64,000 nt of DNA, taken from NCBI GenBank assembly GCA_028023455.1, contig JAQFVV010000181.1:1370001-1434000 (forward strand). The letters run 5' to 3'. A program made the translations under genes and the position numbers. This stretch comes from Epiperipatus broadwayi. Taxonomy: Eukaryota; Onychophora; Udeonychophora; Euonychophora; Peripatidae. A model generated the notes under the pieces. That model was not told where the DNA came from. It saw only the letters and a program-made list of their open reading frames with translations, and did not search any database. Each line of letters begins with the position of its first letter. Position 1 is the stretch's first letter. Below, piece by piece: positions 37,871 to 49,560 of the stretch.

Positions 37871-37906
<36 letters not shown>

Positions 37907-37957
37907 ATATATATATATATATATAAAATAAAAAATTATATATATATATATATATAT
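37867..37957. repeat. (TA)n microsatellite
   Basis: Two long TA runs separated by short interruptions (GAAA, AAATAAAAAA). The tyrosine/isoleucine-rich minus-strand frame across it is an artefact of the repeat. Confidence 0.95.
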
Positions 37958-37958
37958 C

Positions 37959-39647
37959 TGACTCTTAATGTCTGTATCCATATTTAGAATATTCTTTAGG
38001 TTAAATAATAAAAATCTAACTGTATGGTTAGCTAATTTCATATTGAACAATATTAAACAAATTATACCAAAGAATAATTCTTATAATTGTACTTAGTATG
38101 ATAATTGCCATTAGTATATTCTTATATACAGCTAAGAAAGCTATAGTGAAAAATGCTGCTTCCAGCATTAAGTTTAAATATTAAGATTGTCAATTACCGT
38201 TATAATTTAGAAAACACTCTGGTCTTGGATTGTAATGCTTATTTATGCCAAGCAGTGTTGTATACCTGTTTTATCATACCCAATAGTGTAAACCTAACTA
38301 ACAATTATGGGGACAATAAGGGTATTATAGTATTTTATTATTTTATTTCCCATACATGTTGTTAAAGAAAATACCTTGTTTCATATATGTTTCTAGAAAT
38401 AGATGTTTAACTATTTATAATGTTAATAAACTTTGTAAATAATGTAAATAAATCTTGTTATTTTGAAATTGTTATCTAGTTGTCTATGGTATTATTGCTA
38501 GCCATCAGCCACATTATTATCGTTATTGCTATCCACACATTACCTTGTTAATTCAAATTCATCATAAATCAATGTAGTATAATTTACTATACATTAATAT
38601 CATAATAAATTTGGTCTACTTTTATATCTTTTAATAGAATATTTAAAGCATCATCACTTGGTGATTTAAATATTGTTCACCTGAAATGCATATATTATTT
38701 TAAATAATATAATAAAGATGAAATCAATAATTTTGGATACAGCTTACTGATTTGAACCACCAAAATACATCATTCACTGATCTATGATCAGATATACCCT
38801 AATTATTGAATAAAAGAGAATTTATAAGTTATATGGCTCGATTAAGAGTTTGGGTGTACTTTATAGAGTTAAATTTCATATTCAGTTGGTATTCAGATTG
38901 CTAGACATTTTAGTAATTCTAAGTGTTTTATCAGCAGTTTTGTCTGATATAGTTGGGTAGTGGCAAAATCCCTCTCACTGACCCAAGTATATCTGGAAAA
39001 TGAATACTAGTTAATTTATTTGAACCCTGAGAAGAATAAGTTAGTAATTCATAGTATGATATTAAATTTATGGTTAAGTTTTTATATTTAGAATTGTTTA
39101 CTGGACTTTGATTTGAGTTATGTTTATTTTCACAGTTGTTTTATAATCAGCATAACTTAATGTTTAAAGTTCTTCTTCCTTACTTTTACGTTTATATTTT
39201 GTTTTAATTTGATGGTAAATATTCTGGTTTGGTTAAGCTTGGAATCCATATTTTACTTTAGTTTATCTTACTATCATTTAATTCAATATCAGTTTATAGT
39301 TCTGGATAACATCTTCCATCATCATCATTATTCTCATCTGTCATCTCATTCTTTCTTTATTTCTTCATTCTCATTTCATCCTAATTCATTATCATAATCA
39401 ATTCACCATTCACTAGCTCTTATTCCATTACCATCTTAATCAGTCATTAGCTCTTAGTCTATCATTATCTTAACCTTTCAGTATTCTAACACATTTTTCT
39501 CTTCGCTTTGTTCTTAGACTCATTTCATTTTATGTTTTTAAATATAATAAAGTTTTAAATATTTGTTTATATAAATTTTCGTGTGACTGAGATTGATGAT
39601 GATGAATGTCATCACCCCATGTGGACCCCTGCGTCTGTACCATTACA
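37959..39647 (+). repeat. Candidate solo LTR inserted in (TA)n
   Basis: The right end looks like an LTR 3' end: AATAAA at 39546-39551, then about 100 bases ending GTACCATTACA, directly followed by ATATATATATA. Other LTR termini in this window also end in (A/G)TTACA in element orientation. The left boundary is a guess: TGACTCTTAATG begins right after the (TA)n tract at 37957, which would give a 1.69-kb unit between TA repeats. No coding sequence of a retroelement lies inside. The right end is better supported than the left. Confidence 0.35.
39308..39480. repeat. Pyrimidine-rich TCAT/CATT low-complexity stretch
   Basis: About 170 bases dominated by ATCATC, TCATTC and TTCATT words with few purine runs. 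It lies inside the candidate LTR, upstream of its AATAAA. A degenerate microsatellite is the simplest reading. Confidence 0.7.
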
Positions 39648-39659
39648 ATATATATATAT

Positions 39660-40562
39660 AACTGTCTTAGTTTTAATTGAAAGTTGTTTTTATTTTACTT
39701 ATATAAAAAATATTTAAAACTTTATTATATTTAAAAACATAAAATATTTTTAACTTAAAATTTTAATATTTTGAAATAATAATCAAATAGATATAGATAT
39801 ATATGCCTCAAGATATTAAGAACTGCAAAATTTCCAAAAGATTGAAAGAATATTAATAGCAAGAATGTATTAAATACATATATGTGACTTATGATTTTAG
39901 AAAATCTACTTAACAGTTTATTATTTTTTATCCACTTTTTTTTTATAATTATTTTTTTTAAAAAAAAAAAGATATATATATTTAAGAAAAACAAATATAT
40001 TTTAGTAACAATTTAAATATATAGAAAAAAAGGAACAATTTAAAATGCAAAGTTAGAAAAACATTTTTTTTCTCAAACCCTTTCTTTTAATATAATGATG
40101 GGTGTGTGTATATATATATGCCTAGATAGTATAAATAAATTCACTAATAATAAAAATATACTCTTTTTTATTTAAAAAAAATTAATTCACAAACAATCAT
40201 ATAAATAGAAATAAAATTAATAAAACATAGAGTATATTTTTCAGAGCAAATTTATTCAATTAGCATTATTAACAACAAAATCATGCCATCCAGAACTACT
40301 GTTGTCAATTGAATGGTCGTTATATTAATAAAAGTAAAATTGCACCAATCAATAAAGCATGAATCTCAGCCTAATAATTTAATATATATATATGAATCTT
40401 GCAAAAACATTAAAAAAAATTATTAATTAAGTGTTTCTATAACAGAAATTTCAAGTTAAAAAACATAAATTCAAAAATAAGAAAAGTTCAAAGATTTCAT
40501 TTTACTTACCCTAATATTTCCACTCACATAGATACAAAAGTACAATAACTAGAAATATATTA
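39660..40562. other. AT-rich intergenic, no gene seen
   Basis: T-run and A-run near 39938-39970. The minus-strand frame at 39755-39994 is low complexity. Confidence 0.45.
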
Positions 40563-40948
40563 AACTACTAAACATCACATGATCACCATTTCTTATGCTT
40601 GATCATAACTGTTATTAAAACAGGCAAAACTCTCCATACAGTAGTGCTACTCAGTGCAAACCAGAGAAATCAATGGATGCCAGAACACTTGTGCATAAAA
40701 ACCCTATCTAGTGCCTACTTATCCAATATCCCCAAACTAGTTTCTAGCTTGTGGCTTTTGTCAATGAGAAGTCTTGGATCTGAGAGCACTGCGCCTAGAT
40801 CTGAGAAATGAATGCAACAAGGCTTCTGGCATCCATTGATTACTCGGGCTTGCACTGAGTGGCACTACTGTATGGAGAGTTTTGCCTGTTTTAATAACAG
40901 TTATGAGTAAGAATAAGAAATGGTGATCATGGGATGTTTAGTGGATTA
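40563..40948. repeat. Inverted-repeat element with ~120-bp arms
   Basis: Left arm 40563-40686 (CACATGATCACCATTTCTTA, ATAACTGTTATTAAAACAGG, CAAAACTCTCCATACAGTAG) recurs as a reverse complement at about 40834-40948. Between the arms, 40687-40815 is the inverted counterpart of 41141-41260 (CTAGTGCCTACTTATCCAAT, CTGAGAGCACTGCGCCTAGA). So two copies of one ~200-bp repeat lie here head to head, the right one shortened. Termini of the same family occur at 26690, 33229-33345, 41141-41335 and 49452-49560. No coding sequence. SINE or MITE is undecided. Confidence 0.7.
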
Positions 40949-41140
40949 ATACCAATCCTGCTTAATAGGATAGTTGTGGCTATGACCAAAGACACCAAGA
41001 TGTATGGGTACTGAACTGAGTTCAGATCTATATGCCTATATAATCCAATGAGCTTGGATTGAAAATATGGTGTTTTTAATTTTATTCTCATAATTTTGTA
41101 ATTAAGTAGAGATAAAAGGTGACTGCTGGAGGTTTGCATT

Positions 41141-41335
41141 AGATTCTAACATCTAGGTGCAGTACTCTCAGATCCAATATTCCTCACTGATGACAGCCAC
41201 AAGATATTGGATGAGTAGACACTAGATAAAGATTTTATACACAAGCCTTCTGGCATCCATTGGTAACTCTGGCTTGCACTGAGTGGCACTACTAGATGGA
41301 AAGTTTTACTTGTTTTAATAGAATTATATTATTAA
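41141..41335 (+). repeat. Further copy of the 40.6-kb repeat family
   Basis: GGTGCAGTACTCTCAGATCC, ATTGGATGAGTAGACACTAG, CACAAGCCTTCTGGCATCCA, TTGCACTGAGTGGCACTACT, then AAAGTTTTACTTGTTTTAAT. It lies in the opposite orientation to 40604-40815 and 210-330 bp from it, so the locus is a cluster of one family. Confidence 0.7.
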
Positions 41336-43849
41336 AGTGAAGTGATTAAAAACATGTGTCAATTGCAATTATGTAATATAGTGAAAATGACTTATCATAC
41401 TTTCATACATAACAATAAAAAAACAATACCAATAATATATACCACATTTTGTGAGCTTCAGTATGGATAGCTATTTTCCTTATTTCATTTCAGGTTTTCT
41501 TATGATAATATTAGTATCAGTTATAAATCTTTCATAACATATATTCCCCAATTAAGAAGACACTGCCCTATTACATAATTAAATCATGCAATTCTTTGTT
41601 ATATTGGTAAAGATTTGAATACACACATTAAGCTGCATAGATTCTTTTATTTCACATTGTATAATATGCCAAGATGGTTGCCTCATGTCATACAACAACA
41701 TAGTAATGTGTGTGCATTATATATATATATATATATATATATAAAAAGATGGGTTAGAATATATATATATATATTGTATTAGTACATTTAAGGCTTATTT
41801 TATGCACTCTAAACATTGTAAAGTTTTATGTTTGGGTTTAGGCCTTCTATTTTATGCACTAGAAAGTGCAAGTTAATCAAATTATGAAAAAGAATGTTCC
41901 GTTCATGTATGAGTTCGGATCTTTCAAGAACATAATTGTATTTCCTGATTAACTGACCTAATATTTTTATTACAATTTTCATTGCTGGTGGAATCAGTTT
42001 TACACTTATTTAAAAAGGCCCCAGAATCTGCAGACTCACTGTTCCCTCGCTTTGCATTGACAATTCATAACTAAGAACTAAAAATAAGATAGGGATAAGA
42101 TGTTAGCATAGGTAATTATACATTTCTTAAAACAATCTTTCGTATAATAAAATCTAAATAACCTAAAATTAATAATGTACAATGAAAAGTTGGTATTAAA
42201 GGTAAATATTTTACTACAACAAATTAAAATATTTAAATGAGAATTATTAATAAACTGAAAAGAATACACACTAATCCAGATAATATTAATTAAGTAATTA
42301 AACAGTTTATATTCTCAGTCTCTTCTTTAAGTAAAGGCAAATTATTTGAATAATAAAACAGTACTTGAAGCTTCATAGGTAAAGTTAGTTTGCAAACATT
42401 TAATCTTAGGCACAAATTGGTTATAAATAATAGTAGCTTACCAGTAAGATATGCAAGGTCTATATAGGTTGTATATTATTCCATGCATGGTTTTCTTGGG
42501 ATGAAAGAGCTCATTGTGAATTTAGTTCATCGATATTTTGATGTACCTGGTCCATAGTAAGGCTGGGCTCAAAAGCTTTATTGATTGTCCTCTTTATGGT
42601 GAAAGGTGTATGCAAATGCTCTGATTTTCACTCTGCATGACAAATTAGTTTAGCATAGCCAAAAGAAAAAAAAACAGACGATATTTTTCGAAGCTATTTT
42701 CTTCCTTTTCTAGTCTTGACATTTCTGTGCATCTTTATATCTTTAGTTTTTCTATCAGAATAAATATTAATAATCTTGTACATTCTTTCTTATTTTTAAA
42801 GTACAAAGTTTATTTTTTTTTTATTTACCATCTTTAATTAGCATTAGAAGAATCTTCTCTGGTTGTAATCTCTTGCATTTATGATTTCTTTCTTTTATTT
42901 ATCTGTATTAATAATCTGCGCGTATTTTTTATCCCTCACCCCATTATTTACTTTCATATATTATAAACAAAGACTGAAGGTTTGAAATTCAGTGGAGTAC
43001 ATGCTATCTAGTGATTGTTACCTTCAAAATGTTAAACTTAGTTTTTCAGTTGATTACATATATATAATACTGGGTTTTTATAAGAATTTTGTATATTATG
43101 TATAAAAATCATATTTGCATACTATTTCTAAAAAAAAAAAAATCTAGTTTAAATTTGATCTCTGTAATTGCAATCGGTTTTTTCTTAAAGAATTAAATTG
43201 CTTTCATACAAAAAAATAAAATATTATGAGATAAACACAAATTGTAATTCGAAAAAAAAAAAGTAGGAGAGGGGATAAGTAATAAATTATTTATCACTAT
43301 CATTAAAATTGATAAAAATAATGTTAAAATATGGAGAGTATGATTAACAATACAATTCATTTTATATTCCAAAATAAATTTTCGAAAAGACAGTTACATC
43401 AAGAAATTTTTTCTAATAAGAATGTTGAGAGAATTATTATTATTTATACCTTCTTAATCTTGAAAATGCCAATTGCTTATTAAAGTTTATGACTTAGATG
43501 TCAATATTAAGATGCTAAAATAAATTATTACGTTGACCAATAACCAACTACTATTGATAATGATCAAGTATTACTTGATCATAGTACCCTATTGCTTAAC
43601 TAACTTTATTTTCTTCTATCCCTCTATTCTAAGGTCATCTATTATTAGATTAAACTACCAGTGGTTACCAATGATCAAACACATTTGTGATTTTTGAATT
43701 TTTAATAAAGTTCGATTTCCAAACTGGAATTCAAATCCTCATTCATAAGCACAAAAAGCCAGAAAGCAGTCTAAGGATGTGATATAAATTGTGCTATCAA
43801 TTTACCACTGATACAAAAAATGGCACTAAGGTAGAGATAATAATAGCAT
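41336..43849. other. AT-rich intergenic with TA repeats, no gene seen
   Basis: (AT)n runs at about 41720-41745 and 41760-41774. About 42480-42640 has a G/C level and word usage more like old coding or repeat sequence, but no frame is convincing. The remainder is A/T-rich. Confidence 0.45.
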
Positions 43850-43989
43850 CTGGAAAATTAATATTACTAAAATTGTTTGCTTACTGGGTGAAAGTGAAAA
43901 GAAAATTGGGTGAAGAGGAATAGATTTAATTGGATTTGTAAAGATTGGAAATAATATTGATAACATTTGGAAAGTGTTTCCTTATGGCA

Positions 43990-45393
43990 GCATGAATATA
44001 AGAATGCAGAAAAAAATTGTGTGTGATTGTGTTACTGCAAGGAGGCATTAAAATTAAGTTGTACATAAGATTAGGTGTTTTTTTTACTAGGTTTGCTATT
44101 GAAGAATTTTTTAATCTAAGAAAAAAGGTGAATTATTTGAGAAAGAAGATAACATTTTTGAGGCATTATCGATGGCTATAGAAAGGTTTTTCACCTTATA
44201 TACAAAAAATTTTTGAAGAGTAGTAGAGGAAGCATAAAGTTAAATATAGAATAGGGGATTTGAAAAATAAGGAATATGGATTGCATTTGTATCCCACAAT
44301 GTATATATAATGGTCAGAAAAAATTAAGTGTGTTGTAGTAGAGTGTACAGCATGTGATGAGGTTTATCATTTGAAATGCTTAAATAAGACTTGGATAGAT
44401 GAAACAGATTTATAAAGTTATGTAGACAGTATGTAAATGTGATAAAAGAGGTGAAAAAATGGTTTCTAAGTGTAGATAGTGAAAAGAAAAAGTCAGGAGA
44501 AATGGAGCAAAATGGAGTTGAGGAAGATAGAATAGAGTATGTTTTAATGTAATAGCAAGAGATATGGATGAAAAAATAAGTAGGAAAAAAAGATGATTAA
44601 CCAAAAAAATAAGTAACATAGAGAAAGAGATAAATGATGTAGAAGCAAAAAAAAGGAATTACTGAATAGCAGTGATAAGGAAGAACTAGATAAAGAAGTC
44701 TAGAAGGTTGAAGAGAATATTACGAATGAAGTATGGAAAATAAACTATGAGACAGTATTGATAGAAAATTCACTAATTAGAGAATGTGGAGATGTAATTG
44801 CAAGGGAAAATAAAAAAAGGTACATAAGAATATATTTGACTGGAACTAGAATCAGGGATGTTACAGATAAGTACTGAAACAAGGAAATAGAAATGTGTAT
44901 GTTATGAAAGGGACAAATAATTTGTCAGAGCCATCGGAGAAAATAATAGATAAATATATAGAATTGATTAATAATTTGACGTAAAATTAAAAGAAGGGTA
45001 GGAATAGTTGGATTATTACTAAGATTTGACAATAGGGCATGTTCTATAAATGAGAGCTTGAAAAAATTTTGTGAGAGAAATTATGTTATGTTTGTGGATG
45101 TGTGAGATGTTTTTATTAGTAAGAAGAAGTTATATAGTAAAAATAGATTGTGCATTGCAAAACAAGGAAGTGAAGTTTTAGGAAGTTTGATTTATAAAGA
45201 ATATAGTCAGGAAACTTATAAAGGGGGTGGGGCTTTAAATTGCAGAATTATCAGAAAGGAGAAGAATGGACAGGATATAAGAAATAAACAATGGGTAGCT
45301 GATTTAGATATATATGTAGATGTGGAGAATGAATGGTTCTGTAAAATTAATGGTAAGAAAGTTACTTATAAATGTAATGGAAAAGAAAATTAA
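43990..45393 (+). pseudogene. LINE ORF1 remnant with PHD-like finger
   Basis: About 44325-44400 reads VVVECTACDEVYHLKCLNKT, with C-x2-C and H-x2-C at PHD-finger spacing. PHD fingers occur in ORF1 of some CR1/L2-type LINEs. Downstream is a lysine/glutamate-rich region (44420-44760) that would be coiled coil, then a clean 81-codon frame at 45148-45393 ending FCKINGKKVTYKCNGKEN. ORF1 proteins of this class bind RNA and help ribonucleoprotein assembly; that role is from family knowledge. Many stops separate the parts. Confidence 0.55.
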
Positions 45394-45399
45394 GAATTT

Positions 45400-46085
45400 A
45401 TAAAAGAGTAGTTAGGAAAGAAGAAATTGTTAAAATAGGATATTTAAATATGCAAGGTGGTCGGTAACCAGAAAAGTGGCTGGAATTAAACAAAGTAGTT
45501 AAAAATGAAGAACTTAAGCTGCTAGTTATAGTGGAAACATGTCTAAGAGAAAAAGAACCTACATTGTAAGACTTGGTATGGCAGGATATAAATAGAGAAA
45601 AGAAAAAACAGATGGTATATCAAAAAATATTTAAATACTGTAAAATGTCAAAAACAATTGTAGTTTGAAATAAGGTTAGGAAAAAAAATGGATGGTGGCT
45701 GTAGTGTATATAGCCACTGGAAATAATCAAACTATTATGGAGTGGAACAGTAACATATATGAGTGCCTAGTTAAGGATATACAGAGTTTCAAAAAAGGGG
45801 AAGCAAGTAATGGTTATAGAAGATATGAATAAGCATATTGAAGAAATTCATGATGTAAATAACAAGAATGGACAGCTTTTGAAGAATTTTTGTTTAAGAG
45901 TGAATTTGAAGCATTGGAAATTTATCAAGTATTTATAAAAAACAATACACATGGTCTAGAAATAATATATTTCACCCAATAGATTATGTATTAGTAGAGA
46001 AAGAGGGAATAAATACAATACTAAAAATTTAAATGTTCAATAATGAAGAGAGAATATGTAATAGTGACCATAATTTCTTTATAAA
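45400..46085 (+). pseudogene. LINE ORF2 endonuclease domain remnant
   Basis: Starts with EEIVKIGYLNMQGGR, the usual first strand of the endonuclease. About 45805 reads VMVIEDMNKHIEEIHDVNNK, where active relatives have GDMN or GDFN, so the Gly is lost. About 45985 has the P-I-D-Y-V block, and 46057-46080 reads CNSDHNFF with the catalytic SDH intact. The domain nicks target DNA in active elements. Here several stops interrupt it. Confidence 0.65.
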
Positions 46086-46156
46086 AGAGATAGTTAGTAA
46101 TGTGATGGAAAAATAGTAATAAGAATAGAAAGGATAGTGAAAGATGTGAATGGAGA

Positions 46157-47600
46157 ATGTATGATAAGAATAAGTTAGAAGAATATAGAATAAAAGTTGA
46201 AATCATGGAAGAATTAGTTGTAAATGAATATAAGGACTGGTGTGATGAAGTAGAAAAAATAACAAATAGGGTTTTAGGTGAGAATATTCAAAAGAATAAA
46301 AGTAATAGAAGAATGAGACTTAGTAAAAGTGTAAAAGAAAGAAAAAAGCATGCAGAGAATATAAGTGTGCTATTAAGAACAAAGAAAGTTAAGATGTTAA
46401 TGTTAAATGGGAAAAGTATTAAAAAAAAGAAGTTGGCTAAAATAGATAATTATAGAAAGAGAATGAAATTAAATAGTAAATTGGTAAAGATATTAATAAA
46501 AGTAGAAGAGATGGGAGTAAAAAATTTTAGAAATACATTAAAAGAAGAAATATAGGGGGGAGAGAAATAGTATTACTAGATGATGAGGGAATAGAGTGTA
46601 GCTCTAAAGAAGAATTAGGGTCAATCTTAAATAAGTATGTAATGGATATAGAAAAGATATTTGATGAGAAAACAGTGATAACAAACATGAAAGTATATAG
46701 TGAAAGAAATATTAGGTTAACAGAAAATGAATCAAATGAGGCAGGGAAGAAATGGAAAAGTGGAAAAGTAAGAGGTTTAGATGGATGGGCAGCAGAGATG
46801 GTAATAAATTTAGGAAATAGGGCAAAATTAAACCTATTTTTATGTTTTAATAAGATGGCACAGAAGAGAGATTTTCTGTATAGTTGGAGTAATACAAGAG
46901 TAAGGTTAATATTTAAAGAAAAGGATAAGAATCATATAAAGTTAAGCAATTATAGACTTATAGCGGTAATGTTGGTATTACGTAAAGTTTTCACATATAT
47001 GGTGGCTGGAAGGGTCACAAAATGGATGGAAGAAAATAATATAGTGTGAAAAATGCAAGGTTTTTGATTGGATAGGCATATAGGACATAGTTTATTTCTA
47101 GTTACACAACATATAGATATGAATAGAAATACAGGCAGTTAAATATGGTGTTTATAGATATAGAGAAGGCATATAATAGAATAAATAGAAATAGATTATG
47201 GGTAAATTTATTAAATTTGGGGATTGATGGAGCTTTAGTAGATCTTATTAAGAGATTGTATGAAAATAATTACTATACATATCAATTAGAGAATATAGAA
47301 TCAGTTAAAGTTAAAAATAGGATGAAACCTAGGTAAGAATGTCATACGTCACCTATTTTGTTTTTGTTTTGAGAGAAATGGAAAGACCAATAGAAGGACT
47401 AGAAAGAGGGGTAGAGATATCATTATTAGGTGGCAAAGGAGAATATACATTATCAGGTCTTTTATTTGCTGGTAATGTATTCTTGTGCACAGAAAGTAGG
47501 GAAGATATAGAAGTTATGCTGAAGATATAAGCAAGGGTGGTATAGAGATGGGGTTTAAATTTAGTGAAGAAAAATCCAAAGTAATGATGGTTAATATTGG
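46157..47600 (+). pseudogene. LINE ORF2 reverse transcriptase remnant
   Basis: Four open pieces (46157-46555, 46642-47049, 47145-47336, 47339-47530) in the same general order. The first is a basic linker. The second has GKVRGLDGWAAEMV and SNYRLIAVMLVLRKVFTYMV, the fingers with the R-P-I-A-type motif. The third has MVFIDIEKAYNRINRNRLW, with the first catalytic Asp. The fourth continues across SPILF-type sequence to LLFAGNVFL, where active enzymes have F-A-D-D. Both catalytic acids of that box are replaced, so the enzyme is dead regardless of frameshifts. Confidence 0.75.
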
Positions 47601-47639
47601 AGAAAAAGAAGAGAAATAATTTTTATTGTGGGATATAAA

Positions 47640-48420
47640 AATAAGTGTGGTTAATAGGTATAAATATTTGGGAAATGTCTTATATAATTAGAAAAATTGC
47701 TTGGATGAATGGGAGAAAAAATTGATAACTGAAGCAAAGAAAAGAAAGGGATTAATGTGTTATGTGTTAGAAAAGAGATGTGGATGGCAAAGAAGGCAAT
47801 TCAATGAGAAATGGGATGGTCAAATTTTTATATGAGAGATGCAAAAAGCAAAATGAAAATGTTCAGTAGATTGCAATTTATGGATAATAAGAGAATAGAC
47901 AAAATAGTATTTAATTGGATTATGAGTAAATGACAGGTAACAAGGTGGATGAAATAGGTAGTCCATATGCAGAAGATTTGTATAAGAATTTATGTCAGTA
48001 TACTTATGCAAAAGGTGGGATGATTGTGTTAGGAGAATTGTTGAATGTTATAGTGATAAGGAATGGGATAGAATAGATACATTAATAAAAATAGGGAGTT
48101 GGAGAACTAGTATGAGGATAAAAAGAGTTTAAATATATATAGAAATAAACAGAATATTGGGTGCAAATTAATTTATGATAATAGCAAGGAAAATAGTTTG
48201 CTGTTTAAGGCTCAAACAGGATCTTTAGCAATAAGGAATATACACATAAATAGAAAAATATGAGTGATTTAGTCTACAAGTTGTGTAAGAAAGGCATAGA
48301 AAATATTAGGCATTTGTTAATTGAATGTAAATGACTGCAAGCAGAAAGGGTACAAATAATGAAGTTGTGGAAGAATAAATATAAACAAAGTTATTATACA
48401 GAAAATGGATTCTTGATTTT
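47640..48420 (+). pseudogene. LINE ORF2 C-terminal region and zf-RVT remnant
   Basis: Parallel to 32491-33228: VVNRYKYLGNVLYN, NGMVKFLYERCKKQNENVQ (frameshifted against GWSSFNMRDAKSKMKM in copy 1), and near 48270-48340 YKLCKKGIENIRHLLIEC. The first zinc ligand has changed from Cys to Tyr here but is intact in copy 1. Confidence 0.7.
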
Positions 48421-48440
48421 TAGACTGGGTTAGGGAAAGA

Positions 48441-49451
48441 TAAGAGGTATTTAGATATAAAGGCCATGAAGTTGACAAAGATTATGTTGTGGAAATGGGA
48501 TGGAGCAGGATAGAGAAGAATATGGGAAAAACTTAGGGTGGGGAGTAGAAAGGGAAGGTAAGGTGGTTAACAGGTTTCTCTGGGCATAGTGGCTAAGAGA
48601 TTTCTGACTCCGATAAAAAAAGCACAGTGCATCACTTTGCATCGCAATGCTCTTAGTAATATAACAAGCTAAGAGAATAAAATAAAGTTGTGTTGGTATT
48701 AACTTTATATATTCAGCAAAAAACTCAACACACAATGAATTTATTGTATAATTTTATTCATTCAAGTTCAGTTTTTCTTCTATAAATAAAAATCACACAA
48801 GAAATATAACCATATTTATTAGACATTAAAATATCATCATCATTATCATTTGAAGCCCCCCCCCCCTGTATATAAGTATGGTCATTCAATTCAAGAAAAA
48901 AAAAAAATAAATAATTATTTGCAATGACTATATACAAATCAATTCATAAAATTATAAACAAGTTCAGATAAAATATATGTTTGTTGTATACTCTATTTCA
49001 TTATTGTGATAATATATTGTAACTTATTATGAAGGGAGCTAAAGATGTCAGCACTTTGCTTAATTGTAGCAGTTCATTATATCTTTTCCTCACACAAATC
49101 TTTCCAATAAATCAAACAATATTGCATCTCTTTAGAATGTATTTAAAACAAAATTTTTATAACAAAATGGAATATGATGTATCAATGAAAACTATGCTTT
49201 CATTCATAATAAAACACTTTTTAGATAATCAATCTAAGAAAGATATGCCTGTGCAATAGTAAATTTAAAAGCATCACATTTGATGACCATCTTATGATCT
49301 TGCCTATATATATTCAAAGAATCTGGTGGAACATCTTTCAAGTGATTGAATTATATTTCTGGATATCCTAAGCTTTTATTTCAAGTTAAATAGAAAAATC
49401 CTAACTAAAATCATCAAACCATCAAGTGATCATCACTTGAAATGCTTACAC
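48441..49451. other. LINE 3' flank and AT-rich intergenic, no gene seen
   Basis: 48441-48600 is G-rich on the plus strand and is probably LINE 3' untranslated sequence. C-run at 48858-48867 and an A-run near 48896. The 49029-49259 frame has no recognisable motif. Confidence 0.4.
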
Positions 49452-49560
49452 AGGCTGTTAATAATATTAGCAAACTCTTCATACAGCAGTGCCACCAAGT
49501 GCAAGCCTTCATAATCAATGGATTATTGTGTGAAGTTTGCTACTATTAAAAACCCTAACT
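49452..49560 (-). repeat. Short inverted copy of the 40.6-kb repeat family
   Basis: TGTTAATAATATTAGCAAAC, TCATACAGCAGTGCCACCAA and GTGCAAGCCTTCATAATCAA correspond to the left terminus at 40604. The right end GAAGTTTGCTACTATTAAAA is its inverse, giving a ~105-bp hairpin-like unit. Confidence 0.6.

Larger units (their letters stand above)
43850..48440 (+). mobile_element. Near-full-length dead LINE, copy 2 (jockey/CR1-like)
   Basis: About 4.6 kb in one orientation with the full order of a non-LTR retrotransposon: ORF1 with a PHD-like finger and a basic C-terminus, then ORF2 with apurinic-type endonuclease, reverse transcriptase, a long C-terminal region and a zf-RVT zinc finger. Every domain is broken by stops or frameshifts, and catalytic residues have changed (see the entries inside). 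Its 3' coding part matches 32491-33228. The A/G-rich sense strand gives strongly K/E/N-rich proteins. The 5' start is approximate, and no clear poly(A) tail or target duplication was found, so the exact ends are open. Confidence 0.8.

Noticed and set aside
37844-38050. 68-codon tyrosine/isoleucine-rich frame, minus strand
   Set aside because: It is the translation of a (TA)n microsatellite.
42480-42650. Patch with coding-like word use on the minus strand
   Set aside because: No frame longer than about 30 codons holds together, so there is no product to support.
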